Assembly (NCBI GenBank): GCA_945787015.1
Contig: CALZGM010000002.1
Coordinates: forward strand, 62,001-126,000
Direction: 5' to 3'
From: an uncultured Roseburia sp.
Lineage (GTDB): Bacteria; Bacillota; Clostridia; Lachnospirales; Lachnospiraceae
DNA length: 64,000 nt
The notes beneath the pieces were generated by a model. It searched no databases. It worked only from the letters and a program-made list of their open reading frames with translations, and was not told the origin of the DNA. Position 1 is the first letter of the stretch. Each line of letters starts with the position of its first letter. A program made the position numbers and the translations under genes. Below, in pieces: positions 1 through 10,091 of this stretch.

Positions 1-513
1 ATTTGTGCGCATGATGCACCGGTCATTACAGATGGAAAAGCAGCGATTGATTTAAAGAAATGCGTAGGCTGCGGGCGGTGTATCGGTGCCTGCCCAAAGG
101 ATGCCGTGCATCCGACACAGGACAATTCTAACGATGTATTAAACTGTAAAATTGCAGAATACACAAAAGCAGTTTGTGATGGAAGACCTTGTTTTCATAT
201 TTCCCTGATTTGCGATGTGTCACCAAACTGTGACTGTCATTCTGAAAACGACGTGCCGATTATTCCGAATGTTGGTATGCTGGCATCCTTTGACCCGGTG
301 GCACTTGATATGGCATGTGCGGACTTAGCGAACAGTCAGCCAATGTTACATAACCACAGCGTGCTTCATGAAAACTGTATGGCACATAAGGAAGAAGCAG
401 AGCATCACGATCATTTCCACATGACACATCCGGATACAAACTGGAGAACCTGTGTGGCGCATGCAGTAAAAATCGGAATAGGAACCGATCAGTATGAACT
501 AATAGAAATCTAA
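1..513 (+). CDS. DUF362 domain protein with 4Fe-4S ferredoxin insert (3' part only)
   Basis: The gene enters from before the window; the frame is open from base 1, so about the last 170 codons are seen and the ATG at 106 is internal. A ferredoxin-type cluster motif (CVGCGRCIGACP) is encoded from base 61. It is followed by a Cys/His-rich tail (CDVSPNCDCH) and the segment SFDPVALDMAC, which I know from the C-terminus of DUF362 proteins. Such proteins are predicted cytoplasmic iron-sulfur electron carriers with no settled substrate. The stop is 13 bases before the next start, so the 5'-nucleotidase gene may be co-transcribed. The family call is good; the function is unknown. Confidence 0.8.
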   Translation: MCAHDAPVITDGKAAIDLKKCVGCGRCIGACPKDAVHPTQDNSNDVLNCKIAEYTKAVCDGRPCFHISLICDVSPNCDCHSENDVPIIPNVGMLASFDPVALDMACADLANSQPMLHNHSVLHENCMAHKEEAEHHDHFHMTHPDTNWRTCVAHAVKIGIGTDQYELIEI

Positions 514-526
514 AAGGATGGAAACA

Positions 527-2482
527 ATGAAAAAGAAAACCAGAGTATTTGCGTTTGCATTAGCGATTATGCTGCTATTGTCGCTTATGCCACAGACTGC
601 AGTAAATGCAGAAACAGAAGAGAAGAAAACAATCGATGTCATGTTTACGCATGATTTACATTCCCATTTGGAAAGTTTTGCTACCGTTGAAAATGGAGAG
701 ACTGTTATAGTAGGCGGGATGCCTCAGATGAAAACCTTAATTGAGGAGCAAAAAGCAAAGAATCCTGATACATTAATTCTGGATGCCGGAGATTTTTCCA
801 TGGGAACTTTGATTCAGACCGTTTATGAGACCGAAGCGGCAGAACTTAGAATGCTTGGAAATATTGGCTGTGATGTGACAACGCTTGGAAATCATGAGTT
901 TGATTACCGGGGAAAAGGTCTTTCCAATATGCTGGAAACTGCTGCCGCAAACGGTGATGCAGTGCCGGCTATGGTTTTATGTAATGTAGACTGGGAGACG
1001 ATGGAAGCAGCAGGGCTGACAGAAAATCAGCAGAGATTGAAGGAAGCTTTTGACACCTATCCGGTACAGGATTATGTGGTGTTGCAAAAAGGTGACGTCA
1101 GGGTTGCTGTATTCGGTGTTTTTGGCAAAGATTCTTTGGCATGTGCACCGACTTGTGATCTTTTATTTAAAGATCCGGTAGAAGCGGCGAAAGCAACCGT
1201 TGATGAGATTCTGGAAAAAGAAGAGGTGGATCTGATTGCCTGTGTTTCCCATAGTGGAACATGGCCAAAAGAGAAAGATTCAGAGGATGAAATTTTAGCA
1301 AAAGCGGTTCCGGAAATTGATGTTATTATTAGCGGACATACGCATTCGAAACTTGAAGAACCAATTGTTCATGGAAATACCTATGTCGTTTCCTGTGGAG
1401 AATACGGAAAACGAATCGGTTCTTTTCGCATGGAGATGACGGGCGACGGAATCTGGGAGATGGTAGAATATGAACTGTTAGAAGTATCACCGGATATCCC
1501 TGAAAATAAAGAAACGAAAGCTCGGATAGAAGAGCTGAAAAAGAGCGTTGATGCTGATTACCTGAGCAAATGGGGATACACAGCAGATCAGGTGATTGCA
1601 CAAAATGATGTGGTATTTAGTTCGGTAAATGATTTGATAATGTATCACGAAGACTATAACCTCGGAAATATCATTGCGGATTCTTACAAATATGCAGTAG
1701 AACATGCAGCAGATTTTAACGGAGATGAGGTTGCAGTAGCCATTGCACCAAGCGGAACCATCAGGGACAGTTATCCGTTAGGGGATATTACAGTAGGAGA
1801 CATTTTCAATTCCTTTTCTCTGGGAATCGGGGAGGATGGTGTGCCCGGCTATCCGTTGATTAGTGCTTATTTGACTGGGGCAGAATTAAAGCTTTTGGCA
1901 GAGGTAGATGCATCTGTTTCTGATTTTATGACAACAGCAAGACTATATAATGCAGGACTTGGCTTTACATTTAATCCAAACCGAATGATTTTGAATAAGG
2001 TGACGGATTGTTATCTGATTGATAAAGAAGGTAATCGGGAGGAAATTATTGATGATAAGCTTTACCGCGTTGTGTCTGATATGTACAGCGGTCAGATGCT
2101 TGGCGGAGTAACAAGCCTGTCATATGGTCTTTTGGCACTGGACTTAAAAAATGCAGACGGCACATCGATTGAGAGCCTTGCGGATGCTATTATTTATGTC
2201 GACGGAGAAGAACTGAAGGCATGGACAACCATTGCGCAGTATATGGGAAGCTTTGAGGACACAGATGGAGACGGTACCCCGAATGTTCCTTCTTCTTATG
2301 AGGAAGGAAAACAGGAAAGAAAAGTGGCAGAGGATAGTAAGAGTGTTATCGAATTGATTAAAAATCCAAATAAATATGCAGTAATGATAATCGGGGCGGT
2401 AATTGTCCTGATAGCGATTTTTGTTGGCATTATTTTATTGATTAAGAAACTGATTAAGTTGATGATACATAAAAAGCAGTAA
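527..2482 (+). CDS. Exported, membrane-anchored 5'-nucleotidase/2',3'-cyclic phosphodiesterase family protein
   Basis: Hydrolyses nucleotides or related phosphoesters outside the cell (family role). The N-terminus is a signal peptide (MKKK, a hydrophobic stretch, then AVNA before ETEE). Metallophosphatase motifs appear in order: THDLHSH, DAGDFSMGT, GNHEFDY, VSHSGT and SGHTHS. A 5'-nucleotidase C-terminal domain follows to about residue 570. Near the end are a calcium-type loop (DTDGDGTPN), a hydrophobic helix and a Lys-rich tail, so the enzyme probably stays tethered to the membrane at its C-terminus instead of by LPXTG. I use the ATG at 527, which has AAAGGATGG upstream; an in-frame ATG at 518 lies inside that ribosome site. 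The exact substrate cannot be read from sequence. Confidence 0.88.
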   Translation: MKKKTRVFAFALAIMLLLSLMPQTAVNAETEEKKTIDVMFTHDLHSHLESFATVENGETVIVGGMPQMKTLIEEQKAKNPDTLILDAGDFSMGTLIQTVYETEAAELRMLGNIGCDVTTLGNHEFDYRGKGLSNMLETAAANGDAVPAMVLCNVDWETMEAAGLTENQQRLKEAFDTYPVQDYVVLQKGDVRVAVFGVFGKDSLACAPTCDLLFKDPVEAAKATVDEILEKEEVDLIACVSHSGTWPKEKDSEDEILAKAVPEIDVIISGHTHSKLEEPIVHGNTYVVSCGEYGKRIGSFRMEMTGDGIWEMVEYELLEVSPDIPENKETKARIEELKKSVDADYLSKWGYTADQVIAQNDVVFSSVNDLIMYHEDYNLGNIIADSYKYAVEHAADFNGDEVAVAIAPSGTIRDSYPLGDITVGDIFNSFSLGIGEDGVPGYPLISAYLTGAELKLLAEVDASVSDFMTTARLYNAGLGFTFNPNRMILNKVTDCYLIDKEGNREEIIDDKLYRVVSDMYSGQMLGGVTSLSYGLLALDLKNADGTSIESLADAIIYVDGEELKAWTTIAQYMGSFEDTDGDGTPNVPSSYEEGKQERKVAEDSKSVIELIKNPNKYAVMIIGAVIVLIAIFVGIILLIKKLIKLMIHKKQ

Positions 2483-2497
2483 TAGAGGTTTAAGAGT

Positions 2498-3268
2498 ATG
2501 GGAGCACAGGATCACGTAGAAAAAGCATTGAGAGAATTACATGTTCTTATGTCTCAGTGCGAGGTGTATGACAGAGAAAAAAATCTTGTGATTGTGGATA
2601 AGAAAAAAATGATAGCAGCACTGCAGGATTTAAATCAGGGCATCTATGAGGTCATGGATGAGCATGAGTTCACAAAAAGCAGCAGAGAACAGGCGGAGCG
2701 AGACTTAAAGAAGCGCAGTGAGGAAATTGTTTTGGATGCAAACAAGAAAGCAGAGGATGTATATGCGGCTTCTGTGTTATATGCAGATGAGGCATTAAAA
2801 CGCGTGCAGTATATCATGCAGGACGCAGCAGCTTCTGTTAAAGAGATTTATGAGAAAATGGATACGCAGCTGCAGAAGGAAAAACAGCATGTGCAGCATA
2901 ATCAGTCTGAACTAAGGGGGACACTGCAAAGCCTGCGCGACACAGATAAATATTTGCAGATAATGGAAGAACGAAATAAAAAAATCGACAGGCAGCGCGC
3001 AGAGGAAAAAGACGAAATGCCGGCACCTGTTACAGCGGCTCCTAAACCGGAAATCCGAATCAATGAGACCTATTTTAGGGAGCATGGGTTAAGTTTTGAG
3101 GAGGAAGAAGAGATTCCGGAAGAAAAAACGGAGAAGGTGACAGCGGAGGTAAGCATTAATTTAGATTCCGAGTACTTTAAGTGGAAGGAAAGGGAAGACA
3201 ATGGGGAACAAGAGAAAAACGGGGCGAAGACCGAGAAAAAGTCACTGTTTGGAAAAATTCTTAAATAA
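2498..3268 (+). CDS. Coiled-coil protein of unknown function
   Basis: A 256-residue soluble protein I cannot assign to a named family. Residues about 50-170 are almost entirely charged, heptad-like coiled coil, reminiscent in style of DivIVA or ATP synthase b-type helices. The C-terminal third is acidic and low-complexity (EEEEEIPEEKTEK), and the last residues are basic (KTEKKSLFGKILK). It starts 15 bases after the nucleotidase stop, so it is probably in the same transcript. The ribosome site is weak. It lies just before a two-component system but has no signalling domain. A structural or cell-envelope scaffold role is only a guess. Confidence 0.6.
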   Translation: MGAQDHVEKALRELHVLMSQCEVYDREKNLVIVDKKKMIAALQDLNQGIYEVMDEHEFTKSSREQAERDLKKRSEEIVLDANKKAEDVYAASVLYADEALKRVQYIMQDAAASVKEIYEKMDTQLQKEKQHVQHNQSELRGTLQSLRDTDKYLQIMEERNKKIDRQRAEEKDEMPAPVTAAPKPEIRINETYFREHGLSFEEEEEIPEEKTEKVTAEVSINLDSEYFKWKEREDNGEQEKNGAKTEKKSLFGKILK

Positions 3269-3345
3269 ATTTTAAGATTTCGCTACTGAAAAAATACAAT
3301 TTTTATTGTTACAATTGCGTTAGAGTAAGCGAAAGGGGGCATTTT

Positions 3346-4038
3346 ATGCAGACGATTTTAGTGTGTGACGATGATAAGGAAATAGTTGAGGCGATAGAAA
3401 TTTATTTACAGCAGGAAGGCTATTCCGTAATAAAGGCTTATGACGGAGAGCAGGCACTAAAGATGCTGAAAGAAAATGAGGTACATCTTTTAATTATCGA
3501 TGTGATGATGCCAAAACTGGATGGTATACGGGCTACTTTAAAGATTCGTGAAGAGAGCAGCATTCCGATTATTATTTTATCCGCAAAAACAGAGGATTCC
3601 GATAAGATTCTGGGGCTTAATGTAGGGGCAGATGATTATTTGGGGAAACCATTTAATCCATTGGAACTGGTTGCCAGAGTAAAGTCTCAGCTGCGCAGAT
3701 ATACCTTGCTAGGAAATGTAAAAGAACAGAGCGATGCGGTATTTGAAGTTGGAGGTTTATCCATCAATGATGATTTGAAAGAGGTCACTGTGGATGGCGA
3801 AGTGGTAAAACTGACGCCGATAGAATACAATATTCTGCTTTTGCTGGTGAAGAATCAGGGAAAAGTTTTTTCTATTAATCAGATTTATGAGAATATTTGG
3901 AATGAGGATGCCATTGGTGCGGATAATACAGTTGCCGTACATATCCGACACATTCGTGAAAAGATAGAGATTAATCCGAAAGAACCACGCTATTTGAAGG
4001 TTGTATGGGGAGTCGGATATAAAATTGAGAAGGAATAG
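3346..4038 (+). CDS. OmpR/PhoB-family response regulator
   Basis: DNA-binding partner of the adjacent sensor kinase. The receiver domain (about residues 1-115) has the acidic pocket DDD at 8-10, the phospho-acceptor Asp52 in IIDVMMPKLDG and the Lys in YLGKPF. A winged-helix output domain follows (about 130-228) ending in the usual RYLKVVWGVGYK. Length (230) is typical of VanR-like regulators. The ribosome site GAAAGGGGG lies 6-8 bases before the ATG. The stop is two bases before the kinase start, so the two are translationally linked. The target genes cannot be deduced; the upstream region has a TTGTTACAAT-like element and an imperfect inverted repeat (3279-3287 with 3324-3333) that may be an operator. 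Confidence 0.92.
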   Translation: MQTILVCDDDKEIVEAIEIYLQQEGYSVIKAYDGEQALKMLKENEVHLLIIDVMMPKLDGIRATLKIREESSIPIIILSAKTEDSDKILGLNVGADDYLGKPFNPLELVARVKSQLRRYTLLGNVKEQSDAVFEVGGLSINDDLKEVTVDGEVVKLTPIEYNILLLLVKNQGKVFSINQIYENIWNEDAIGADNTVAVHIRHIREKIEINPKEPRYLKVVWGVGYKIEKE

Positions 4039-4040
4039 CT

Positions 4041-6074
4041 ATGGAAAATAAATCCTATTCTTATGGTGTTAAAATAACCTGTGTCATTTTGCACTTCTTT
4101 TTTACCGTCATTTTAACCGTTTCCCTATTTGTGCTGGGAACATTAGTTGACAAAAGCATCTTAGAGTTTACCGATATTGGAACAAAAGATTTTTTAAATT
4201 CCGGTTACTATACCCAGTGTATTCGGAGAAAATGTGATAATCTGGGTGAGTATATGCATCTGCTGCTAAAAGGAGATTTGCGAACAGCCGAAGAGAATCG
4301 GAGATATTTGCAGTATACAGATGAATTTAAATCAGAAGATAGTAACTTTTGCTTCTGGTATAAATGCGGAAGTGTGTGGTACACCAATCAGCCGGATACC
4401 GTGGAGGGACAGGAATTTGACCCGGAGGAAGTCCTGATGGAAGCCCGCTCTATGGGAAATTACCTTCATTATGATATGGAAAACAAGATGTTTGGTACAG
4501 ATATAAAAAAGCTGGCAAACCATTTCTTTGAAAGTAAGAAAACACAGATGTACTGGCCATCTGATGGGGTGATTCTGATTGTGGGCGTGGACACGCAGTT
4601 CTCGGCGGTGGATGACTTGTATTATGCAAATGAAGAATATCATCAGATGCAGCCGTGGATTAAAACGGTAATTGTAGCTGCACTCTTAAGCCTGATAGGC
4701 TGGATTATTACTTTGCTCTATCTTACGCTGGCGGCGGGGCGCAGACCAGGGGATGCAGAAATACACTTGTCAACGTTCGACCGGATTAAAACAGAAATCT
4801 TAATCGCAGGATTTGTTGGAATTGCAGCAGAACTGATTTTTATTATGATTCGAATTAGCAGTCAGGAATGGGAGCTTTCGGGACTGGCTGTGGCAGCAAG
4901 TACGGTCAGCCTTGTGATGGATGCCCTGTTTTTACTGTTTTTCTTAAGCCTTGTTAAATTGATGAAAGCCGAAAAATTATGGGAAAACAGTTTGACTTAT
5001 TGGCTAAAAGAGGGAATCCTAAAGACTGCCAAAAACCGAAATACTACGATACAGACGATTCTGGTTTTTGCCGGTCATCTGCTTGTCTGCTTTGTACTTG
5101 CAGTAGGAGCTTTCTACAAGCGAAATCAAATCTGTTTTTTCCTGTTGGCAGCATTTTGCGCGTTTGAAGGATATATCGCTCTTCGAAAATCTGTGGAACG
5201 CTACCGGGTGCTGGAAGGAGTACGAAGAATCAGGGATGGAGAGCTGGATGCGCAAATTAATGTAGCGGAATTGCATGGAGACAGCAGAGTTTTGGCGGAA
5301 GCGATTAATAGTATTGGTACAGGCTTGGAATATGCGGTGGCTGAGAGTACCAAGAATGAGCGAATGAAGGCGGATTTGATTACAAATGTTTCTCACGATA
5401 TTAAAACGCCTCTGACCTCCATTGTAAATTATGTAAATCTCTTGAAACGGGAAGATATTGATAATGAGCGTGCGAAGGGATACATTAAAATATTGGATGA
5501 AAAGGCTGCCCGTTTGAAGCAATTAACGGAAGATTTGGTGGAAGCTTCCAAGGTAAGTTCCGGAAATGTGAAACTGGATATGCAAAATATTGATCTGGTT
5601 GAGATGGTGTATCAGACTGCGGGGGAATTCAATGAAAAATTTGAAAAGAAAGAGCTTACCATTGTAACAAAGCTCCCCAACACACCGGTGCTGATTTGTG
5701 CGGATGGCAGACAGCTATACCGTGTGATTGAGAACCTGTATAATAACGTTGCGAAGTATGCTATGGAGCGCACGCGTGTTTATGTGGAAGTTGCGGTAAA
5801 GGAAGAAAGGGTTACGTTTTCCATTAAGAATGTTTCGGAAAAAGCACTTGCCCTGGAAAATAGTCAGGCAGGAGATTTGACGGAACGTTTTACCAGAGGG
5901 GATTCTTCCCGAACAACGGAAGGAAGCGGTCTTGGCTTATCCATTGCAAAGAGTCTGACACAGCTAATGGGCGGTAATTTCGAGGTCAGCGTGGATGGTG
6001 ACCTTTTTAAGGCTACTTTAGTATTTGTGAATCAGGCAGCGGTGGAAAGTGCGATAGATTTAGGAAAAATTTAA
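4041..6074 (+). CDS. Membrane sensor histidine kinase
   Basis: Cognate kinase of the preceding regulator. One N-terminal transmembrane helix is followed by an extracellular sensor region of about 170 residues. A membrane block of several helices follows (about residues 210-370), then a HAMP-like linker. The HisKA box ITNVSHDIKTPLTSI has the phosphorylated His at residue 452. The N box (NNVAKYAM) and the G box (GSGLGLSIAK) complete an intact HATPase_c domain. The large multi-helix sensor is of the kind seen in Lachnospiraceae VanS-like kinases. The signal is unknown. Nothing in the catalytic core looks degraded. Confidence 0.9.
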   Translation: MENKSYSYGVKITCVILHFFFTVILTVSLFVLGTLVDKSILEFTDIGTKDFLNSGYYTQCIRRKCDNLGEYMHLLLKGDLRTAEENRRYLQYTDEFKSEDSNFCFWYKCGSVWYTNQPDTVEGQEFDPEEVLMEARSMGNYLHYDMENKMFGTDIKKLANHFFESKKTQMYWPSDGVILIVGVDTQFSAVDDLYYANEEYHQMQPWIKTVIVAALLSLIGWIITLLYLTLAAGRRPGDAEIHLSTFDRIKTEILIAGFVGIAAELIFIMIRISSQEWELSGLAVAASTVSLVMDALFLLFFLSLVKLMKAEKLWENSLTYWLKEGILKTAKNRNTTIQTILVFAGHLLVCFVLAVGAFYKRNQICFFLLAAFCAFEGYIALRKSVERYRVLEGVRRIRDGELDAQINVAELHGDSRVLAEAINSIGTGLEYAVAESTKNERMKADLITNVSHDIKTPLTSIVNYVNLLKREDIDNERAKGYIKILDEKAARLKQLTEDLVEASKVSSGNVKLDMQNIDLVEMVYQTAGEFNEKFEKKELTIVTKLPNTPVLICADGRQLYRVIENLYNNVAKYAMERTRVYVEVAVKEERVTFSIKNVSEKALALENSQAGDLTERFTRGDSSRTTEGSGLGLSIAKSLTQLMGGNFEVSVDGDLFKATLVFVNQAAVESAIDLGKI

Positions 6075-6095
6075 CAAACTAAAGTGGAAAAGTGC

Positions 6096-6124
6096 TTGAT
6101 TTTTGCATGGGGGAATTATATAAT
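6096..6124 (+). promoter_or_regulatory. Sigma-A promoter of the hydratase gene
   Basis: TTGATT at 6096-6101 and TATAAT at 6119-6124 with a 17-base spacer, 40 bases before the hydratase start. The ribosome site GGAGGAAG follows at about 6153. Confidence 0.75.
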
Positions 6125-6164
6125 CTACGAAAGCGATATATGATTCAGGAAATGGAGGAAGACT

Positions 6165-8450
6165 ATGAAATTATATAATGGCGGCGCGTATCTGGTAAAC
6201 GGAACGGATATTGTGGCAGATTCTCCGGAGGCAGGAGCACTTTTACAGCAGAAGACCAGGCATGCTGTTGCAAAGGAAGATGCAAAGAAGCAAACGATTG
6301 CTTATGGTATTTTAGAAAAGCATAACACCTCAGGAAGTATGGACAGGCTTCAGGTGCGTTTTGATAAATTAACATCACATGATATTACATTTGTTGGAAT
6401 TATTCAGACGGCAAGAGCTTCCGGCTTGGAGAAGTTCCCGATGCCATATGTGTTAACAAATTGCCATAACAGCTTATGTGCAGTTGGCGGAACCATTAAC
6501 GAAGATGACCACATGTTTGGATTAACTTGTGCCAAAAAATACGGTGGTATCTATGTGCCTCCTCATCAGGCGGTGATTCATCAGTTCGCAAGAGAAATGC
6601 TGGCAGAAGGCGGGGCGATGATTCTTGGATCCGACTCGCATACACGCTATGGTGCGTTGGGTACGATGGCGGTTGGTGAAGGTGGACCGGAGCTGGTAAA
6701 ACAGCTTTTGAATAAGACTTATGATATTGATATGCCGGGTGTAGTTGGTGTTTATTTAACCGGTACACCAATGACAGGTGTAGGTCCGCAGGATGTGGCA
6801 CTTGCCATTATTGGGGAAGTTTTTGACAAAGGGTATGTGAAGAATAAAGTTATGGAGTTTGTAGGACCGGGTGTGTCAAACTTAAGCGTTGATTTCAGAA
6901 TCGGTGTGGATGTTATGACTACTGAGACGACCTGCCTTTCTTCTATCTGGAGAACCGATGCAAAGGTTGCCGATTTCTATGCAATCCATGGCAGACCTAC
7001 AGCGTATAAGGAATTAAATCCGGGTGAAACAGCATATTATGATGGCATGATTGAAATTGATTTAAGTGAGATTAAACCGATGATTGCAATGCCGTTCCAT
7101 CCGAGCAATACCTATACCATTGAAGAACTGAATGCAAATCTTATGGATATTTTAGAGGATTGTGAGAAGCGTGCACAAGTAAGCTTCGATGGTGCAGTAA
7201 GTTTAGACTTAAAGAGCAAAGTTAAGAATGGCAGATTATATGTTGACCAGGGTATTATTGCAGGCTGTGCGGGCGGCGGTTTCGAAAACATTTGCGCGGC
7301 AGCTGATATTTTAAAGGGCGCAAGCATCGGACCGGATGAATTTACCCTAAGCGTTTATCCTGCAAGTACACCGATTTATATGGAACTTGTGAAAAATGGT
7401 GCAGTAGCGACATTGATGGAGACCGGTGCGATAGTAAAGACCGCATTCTGCGGACCTTGCTTTGGTGCAGGAGATACACCTGCGAACAATGCATTTTCTA
7501 TCCGTCATTCCACCAGAAACTTCCCGAATCGTGAAGGATCTAAGGTACAAAAGGGTCAGGTGGCTTCTGTGGCACTTATGGATGCCCGTTCCATTGCGGC
7601 TACGGCAGCCAATAAGGGCTATTTGACGGCGGCTACAGATATCGATGTAAACTTCAGTAATCCAAAATATTTCTTCGACGGAAGAATTTATGCAAACCGT
7701 GTCTTTGATAGCAAGGGTGTAGCAGATTCGACGGTAGAGATACAGTTTGGACCAAATATAAAGGACTGGCCGGCTATGAGTGCGTTGCCGGAAAACCTGG
7801 TGTTAAAGGTAGTATCCGAGATTCATGATCCGGTTACTACAACGGACGAGCTGATTCCATCCGGTGAAACATCTTCTTTCCGTTCGAACCCATTGGGCTT
7901 AGCAGAATTTGCACTTTCCAGAAAGGATCCGTTGTATGTGGGACGTGCAAAGGAAATTCAAAAAGCACAGAAGGCTGTGGAAGACGGAACATGTCCGTTA
8001 GAAGCAGTCGAGGAACTAAAAGAGGTTATGGCAGCAATCCATACACAGTTTGCCGAAGTCGGAGAAGGAAATGTTGGCTTCGGAAGCACGATTTTTGCTG
8101 TAAAACCGGGAGATGGTTCTGCCCGTGAACAGGCAGCTTCCTGCCAGAAGGTTCTTGGTGGATGGGCGAATATTGCCAATGAATATGCAACCAAGCGTTA
8201 TCGTTCCAATCTGATTAACTGGGGTATGCTTCCATTCATTATTCCGGAGGGAGAACTCCCGTTTAAGAACCTGGATTACATTTTTATCCCGGATATTCGA
8301 AAAGCCGTAGAAAACAAGGAATCGGATATGACTGCTTATGTGGTAAAAGAGGGTGCCTTAAAAGCATTTCGTTTACATGTAGATCCGCTTACTGATGATG
8401 AAAGAGAAATCATCTTAAAGGGATGTCTGATTAATTATTACAGAGGATAA
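6165..8450 (+). CDS. Aconitase-superfamily hydratase (YbhJ-like)
   Basis: A 761-residue member of the aconitase/3-isopropylmalate dehydratase superfamily, which adds or removes water from hydroxy-acids using a 4Fe-4S cluster. Cluster ligands are visible as Cys368 in AGCAGGG and Cys429/Cys432 in CGPCFGAG, matching the three cysteines of aconitase. The conserved [14 protein letters not shown] region lies near residue 150. A swivel-type domain lies in the C-terminal part ([12 protein letters not shown]). It differs from citrate-cycle aconitase in length and local motifs, and in my experience is annotated only as hydratase. It has its own promoter and terminator, so it is monocistronic. The substrate is uncertain. 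Confidence 0.85.
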   Translation: MKLYNGGAYLVNGTDIVADSPEAGALLQQKTRHAVAKEDAKKQTIAYGILEKHNTSGSMDRLQVRFDKLTSHDITFVGIIQTARASGLEKFPMPYVLTNCHNSLCAVGGTINEDDHMFGLTCAKKYGGIYVPPHQAVIHQFAREMLAEGGAMILGSDSHTRYGALGTMAVGEGGPELVKQLLNKTYDIDMPGVVGVYLTGTPMTGVGPQDVALAIIGEVFDKGYVKNKVMEFVGPGVSNLSVDFRIGVDVMTTETTCLSSIWRTDAKVADFYAIHGRPTAYKELNPGETAYYDGMIEIDLSEIKPMIAMPFHPSNTYTIEELNANLMDILEDCEKRAQVSFDGAVSLDLKSKVKNGRLYVDQGIIAGCAGGGFENICAAADILKGASIGPDEFTLSVYPASTPIYMELVKNGAVATLMETGAIVKTAFCGPCFGAGDTPANNAFSIRHSTRNFPNREGSKVQKGQVASVALMDARSIAATAANKGYLTAATDIDVNFSNPKYFFDGRIYANRVFDSKGVADSTVEIQFGPNIKDWPAMSALPENLVLKVVSEIHDPVTTTDELIPSGETSSFRSNPLGLAEFALSRKDPLYVGRAKEIQKAQKAVEDGTCPLEAVEELKEVMAAIHTQFAEVGEGNVGFGSTIFAVKPGDGSAREQAASCQKVLGGWANIANEYATKRYRSNLINWGMLPFIIPEGELPFKNLDYIFIPDIRKAVENKESDMTAYVVKEGALKAFRLHVDPLTDDEREIILKGCLINYYRG

Positions 8451-8457
8451 GAGAAAG

Positions 8458-8487
8458 CAGCTTGTCAGTATTTGACAGGCTGTTTTT
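8458..8487 (+). terminator. Terminator after the hydratase gene
   Basis: Stem CAGC-TGTCA paired with TGACA-GCTG around a short loop, followed by TTTTT, 8 bases after the stop codon. Confidence 0.75.
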
Positions 8488-8636
8488 AACTCTATTGGAA
8501 ACTTCGTTTCCATAGAGTTAAAAAGCTCCGCGAGGATGCGCACTCGCGCGATAGGAAATTGTCGCAAGTGCGACCGCGCGAGACGCTGGAATGTGCTACA
8601 GCACATTCTTTTTTGGAATATCCGCTTTCCAAAATA
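8484..8636 (+). repeat. Dense run of hairpins, possible dispersed repeat element
   Basis: About 150 bases made almost wholly of inverted repeats. (1) TTAACTCTAT and GGAAAC pair with GTTTCC and ATAGAGTTAA (8486-8524). (2) CTCGCGCG (8543-8550) pairs with CGCGCGAG (8575-8582), enclosing a perfect GTCGCA/TGCGAC hairpin (8561-8574). (3) The GAATGTGCT terminator is at 8589-8614. (4) TTGGAA pairs with TTCCAA (about 8613-8634). It is clearly GC-richer than its flanks. No coding frame in it is convincing. It resembles a mobile or REP-like noncoding element, or a structured leader RNA. Confidence 0.5.
8589..8614 (+). terminator. Strong Rho-independent terminator
   Basis: Perfect nine-base stem GAATGTGCT / AGCACATTC with a two-base loop, followed by six T residues. 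Confidence 0.8.
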
Positions 8637-8684
8637 GGAAGGAACGTGTACAATGGTACTAAGGAAATAAAGGGGGATGGTAAC

Positions 8685-10025
8685 GTGAGCGAGGAACAAA
8701 AGCTAATAGAGGAAGCGGTAAAAGAAGAAAGAAAAGAAGAAAAAACAGAGAAAAAGAAGATCAATTTTTCGGAGATAAGTGTAAAGCAGATAACAATGCT
8801 TTCTGTTGCTTTTTTCCTTACTTTCTGTTGCTGTATTTTGTTTTTCTTCCTGATATATCGATATAATGGACTCGCGGATTATTGGGCGAACATTGCATTT
8901 ATTTTACAGCCTGTTACGATTGGTATTGTACTGGCTTATCTGTTAAATCCAATTGTGAATGCAATAGAAAGCAGAGTAACTGCGCCTTTAAAGAAATTAT
9001 TAAAGAATGACAAACGGGTAAAGAGTCTTAGCCGCATGCTGGGAATAGCGGGTGCATGGCTGTTTTTTATACTAATCATTGCAATTCTGGTGGCAATGAT
9101 ACTTCCATCCATTACAGAGAGTATTTTTAGTATGATTAAAACGCTTCCGCAAGAAGTGGATAATCTGATGGACTGGATTAACAAGCTGTTGGATGACGAT
9201 ACGGAAATTGCGACGATTCTGAACGAGGCCATTTTAAGAGGAAGCGAGTTTTTTGAGAACTGGTTTAAAAACACCTTCCTGCCACAGACGGAACGGTATA
9301 TTGCATCCATTACCAGCGGTGTGTTTGCCGGTGTAAAGCTCGTTATAAATATTTTTGTGGGATTTATTATTTCCGTTTATGTGCTGACCAGTAAAGAAAA
9401 ATTTGCCGGACAGGCAAAAAAGATTACGTATGCACTTTTTAAACCGGGAAATGCGAATGTAATTATTGATACGGTAAGAAAGAGCCACGAAATTTTCGGC
9501 GGATTTATTTCCGGAAAATTGTTGGATTCGCTCATCATTGGAATTCTGTCATATATTTGTCTCTCTGTTATGAAAATGCCATATACGCTGCTGGTTTCCG
9601 TCATAGTGGGTGTGACGAATATTATTCCATTTTTTGGGCCTTTTATCGGAGCGGTTCCGTCGTTTTTCATTATTGTGCTGCAGGACCCGATTCAGGGACT
9701 TTATTTTCTGATTTTCATTTTAATTTTGCAACAGGTGGACGGCAATATTATCGGACCAAAGATTCTTGGAGATTCAACCGGACTGTCATCGTTCTGGGTT
9801 GTGTTTGCAATTACCTTTTTCGGCGGTATCTGGGGATTCCCGGGAATGTTAATCGGTGTTCCGCTAACGGCTGTGTGCTACTATGTTGCAAGCAGGCTGC
9901 TTACCTACAGGCTGCATAAAAAAGGTATTCCCGAGGACACGGAATCCTATGTAAAACTTCAGAAAATTGACAAAAAGACGAACAAACCGGTTTATGAAAA
10001 AAACGATGTATTTTTTGACAACTGA
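8685..10025 (+). CDS. AI-2E family transporter (PF01594-type membrane protein)
   Basis: A 446-residue polytopic membrane protein with about eight hydrophobic segments. Family members include TqsA (autoinducer-2 export) and sporulation permease YtvI; most have no proven substrate. The signature C-terminal stretch is seen in NIIPFFGPFIGAVPS and in GNIIGPKILGDSTGL. The N-terminus is a Lys/Glu-rich cytoplasmic tail. I choose the GTG at 8685 because AAAGGGGGAT lies seven bases upstream; longer in-frame starts (from 8559) run through the hairpin element and have no ribosome site. It follows a strong terminator, so it needs its own promoter or read-through. Quorum-signal export is possible but unproven. 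Confidence 0.82.
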   Translation: MSEEQKLIEEAVKEERKEEKTEKKKINFSEISVKQITMLSVAFFLTFCCCILFFFLIYRYNGLADYWANIAFILQPVTIGIVLAYLLNPIVNAIESRVTAPLKKLLKNDKRVKSLSRMLGIAGAWLFFILIIAILVAMILPSITESIFSMIKTLPQEVDNLMDWINKLLDDDTEIATILNEAILRGSEFFENWFKNTFLPQTERYIASITSGVFAGVKLVINIFVGFIISVYVLTSKEKFAGQAKKITYALFKPGNANVIIDTVRKSHEIFGGFISGKLLDSLIIGILSYICLSVMKMPYTLLVSVIVGVTNIIPFFGPFIGAVPSFFIIVLQDPIQGLYFLIFILILQQVDGNIIGPKILGDSTGLSSFWVVFAITFFGGIWGFPGMLIGVPLTAVCYYVASRLLTYRLHKKGIPEDTESYVKLQKIDKKTNKPVYEKNDVFFDN

Positions 10026-10091
10026 TAGTGCGTATGTTAAACTTAAAGGTAGAACGAACGGATAAAATCCACGATTTTTGAGGTGGCAGAA

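Noticed and set aside
3279-3333. Inverted repeat TTCGCTACT / AGTAAGCGAA before the response regulator
   Set aside because: Imperfect and without a T tract; it might be an operator but is too weak to list as a feature of its own.
5019-5522. Long antisense frame inside the histidine kinase gene
   Set aside because: Shadow of the kinase coding sequence; no recognisable protein and no ribosome site.
8559-8684. N-terminal extension of the AI-2E transporter through the hairpin element
   Set aside because: No ribosome site, and the sequence is noncoding repeat; the GTG at 8685 has a strong site.
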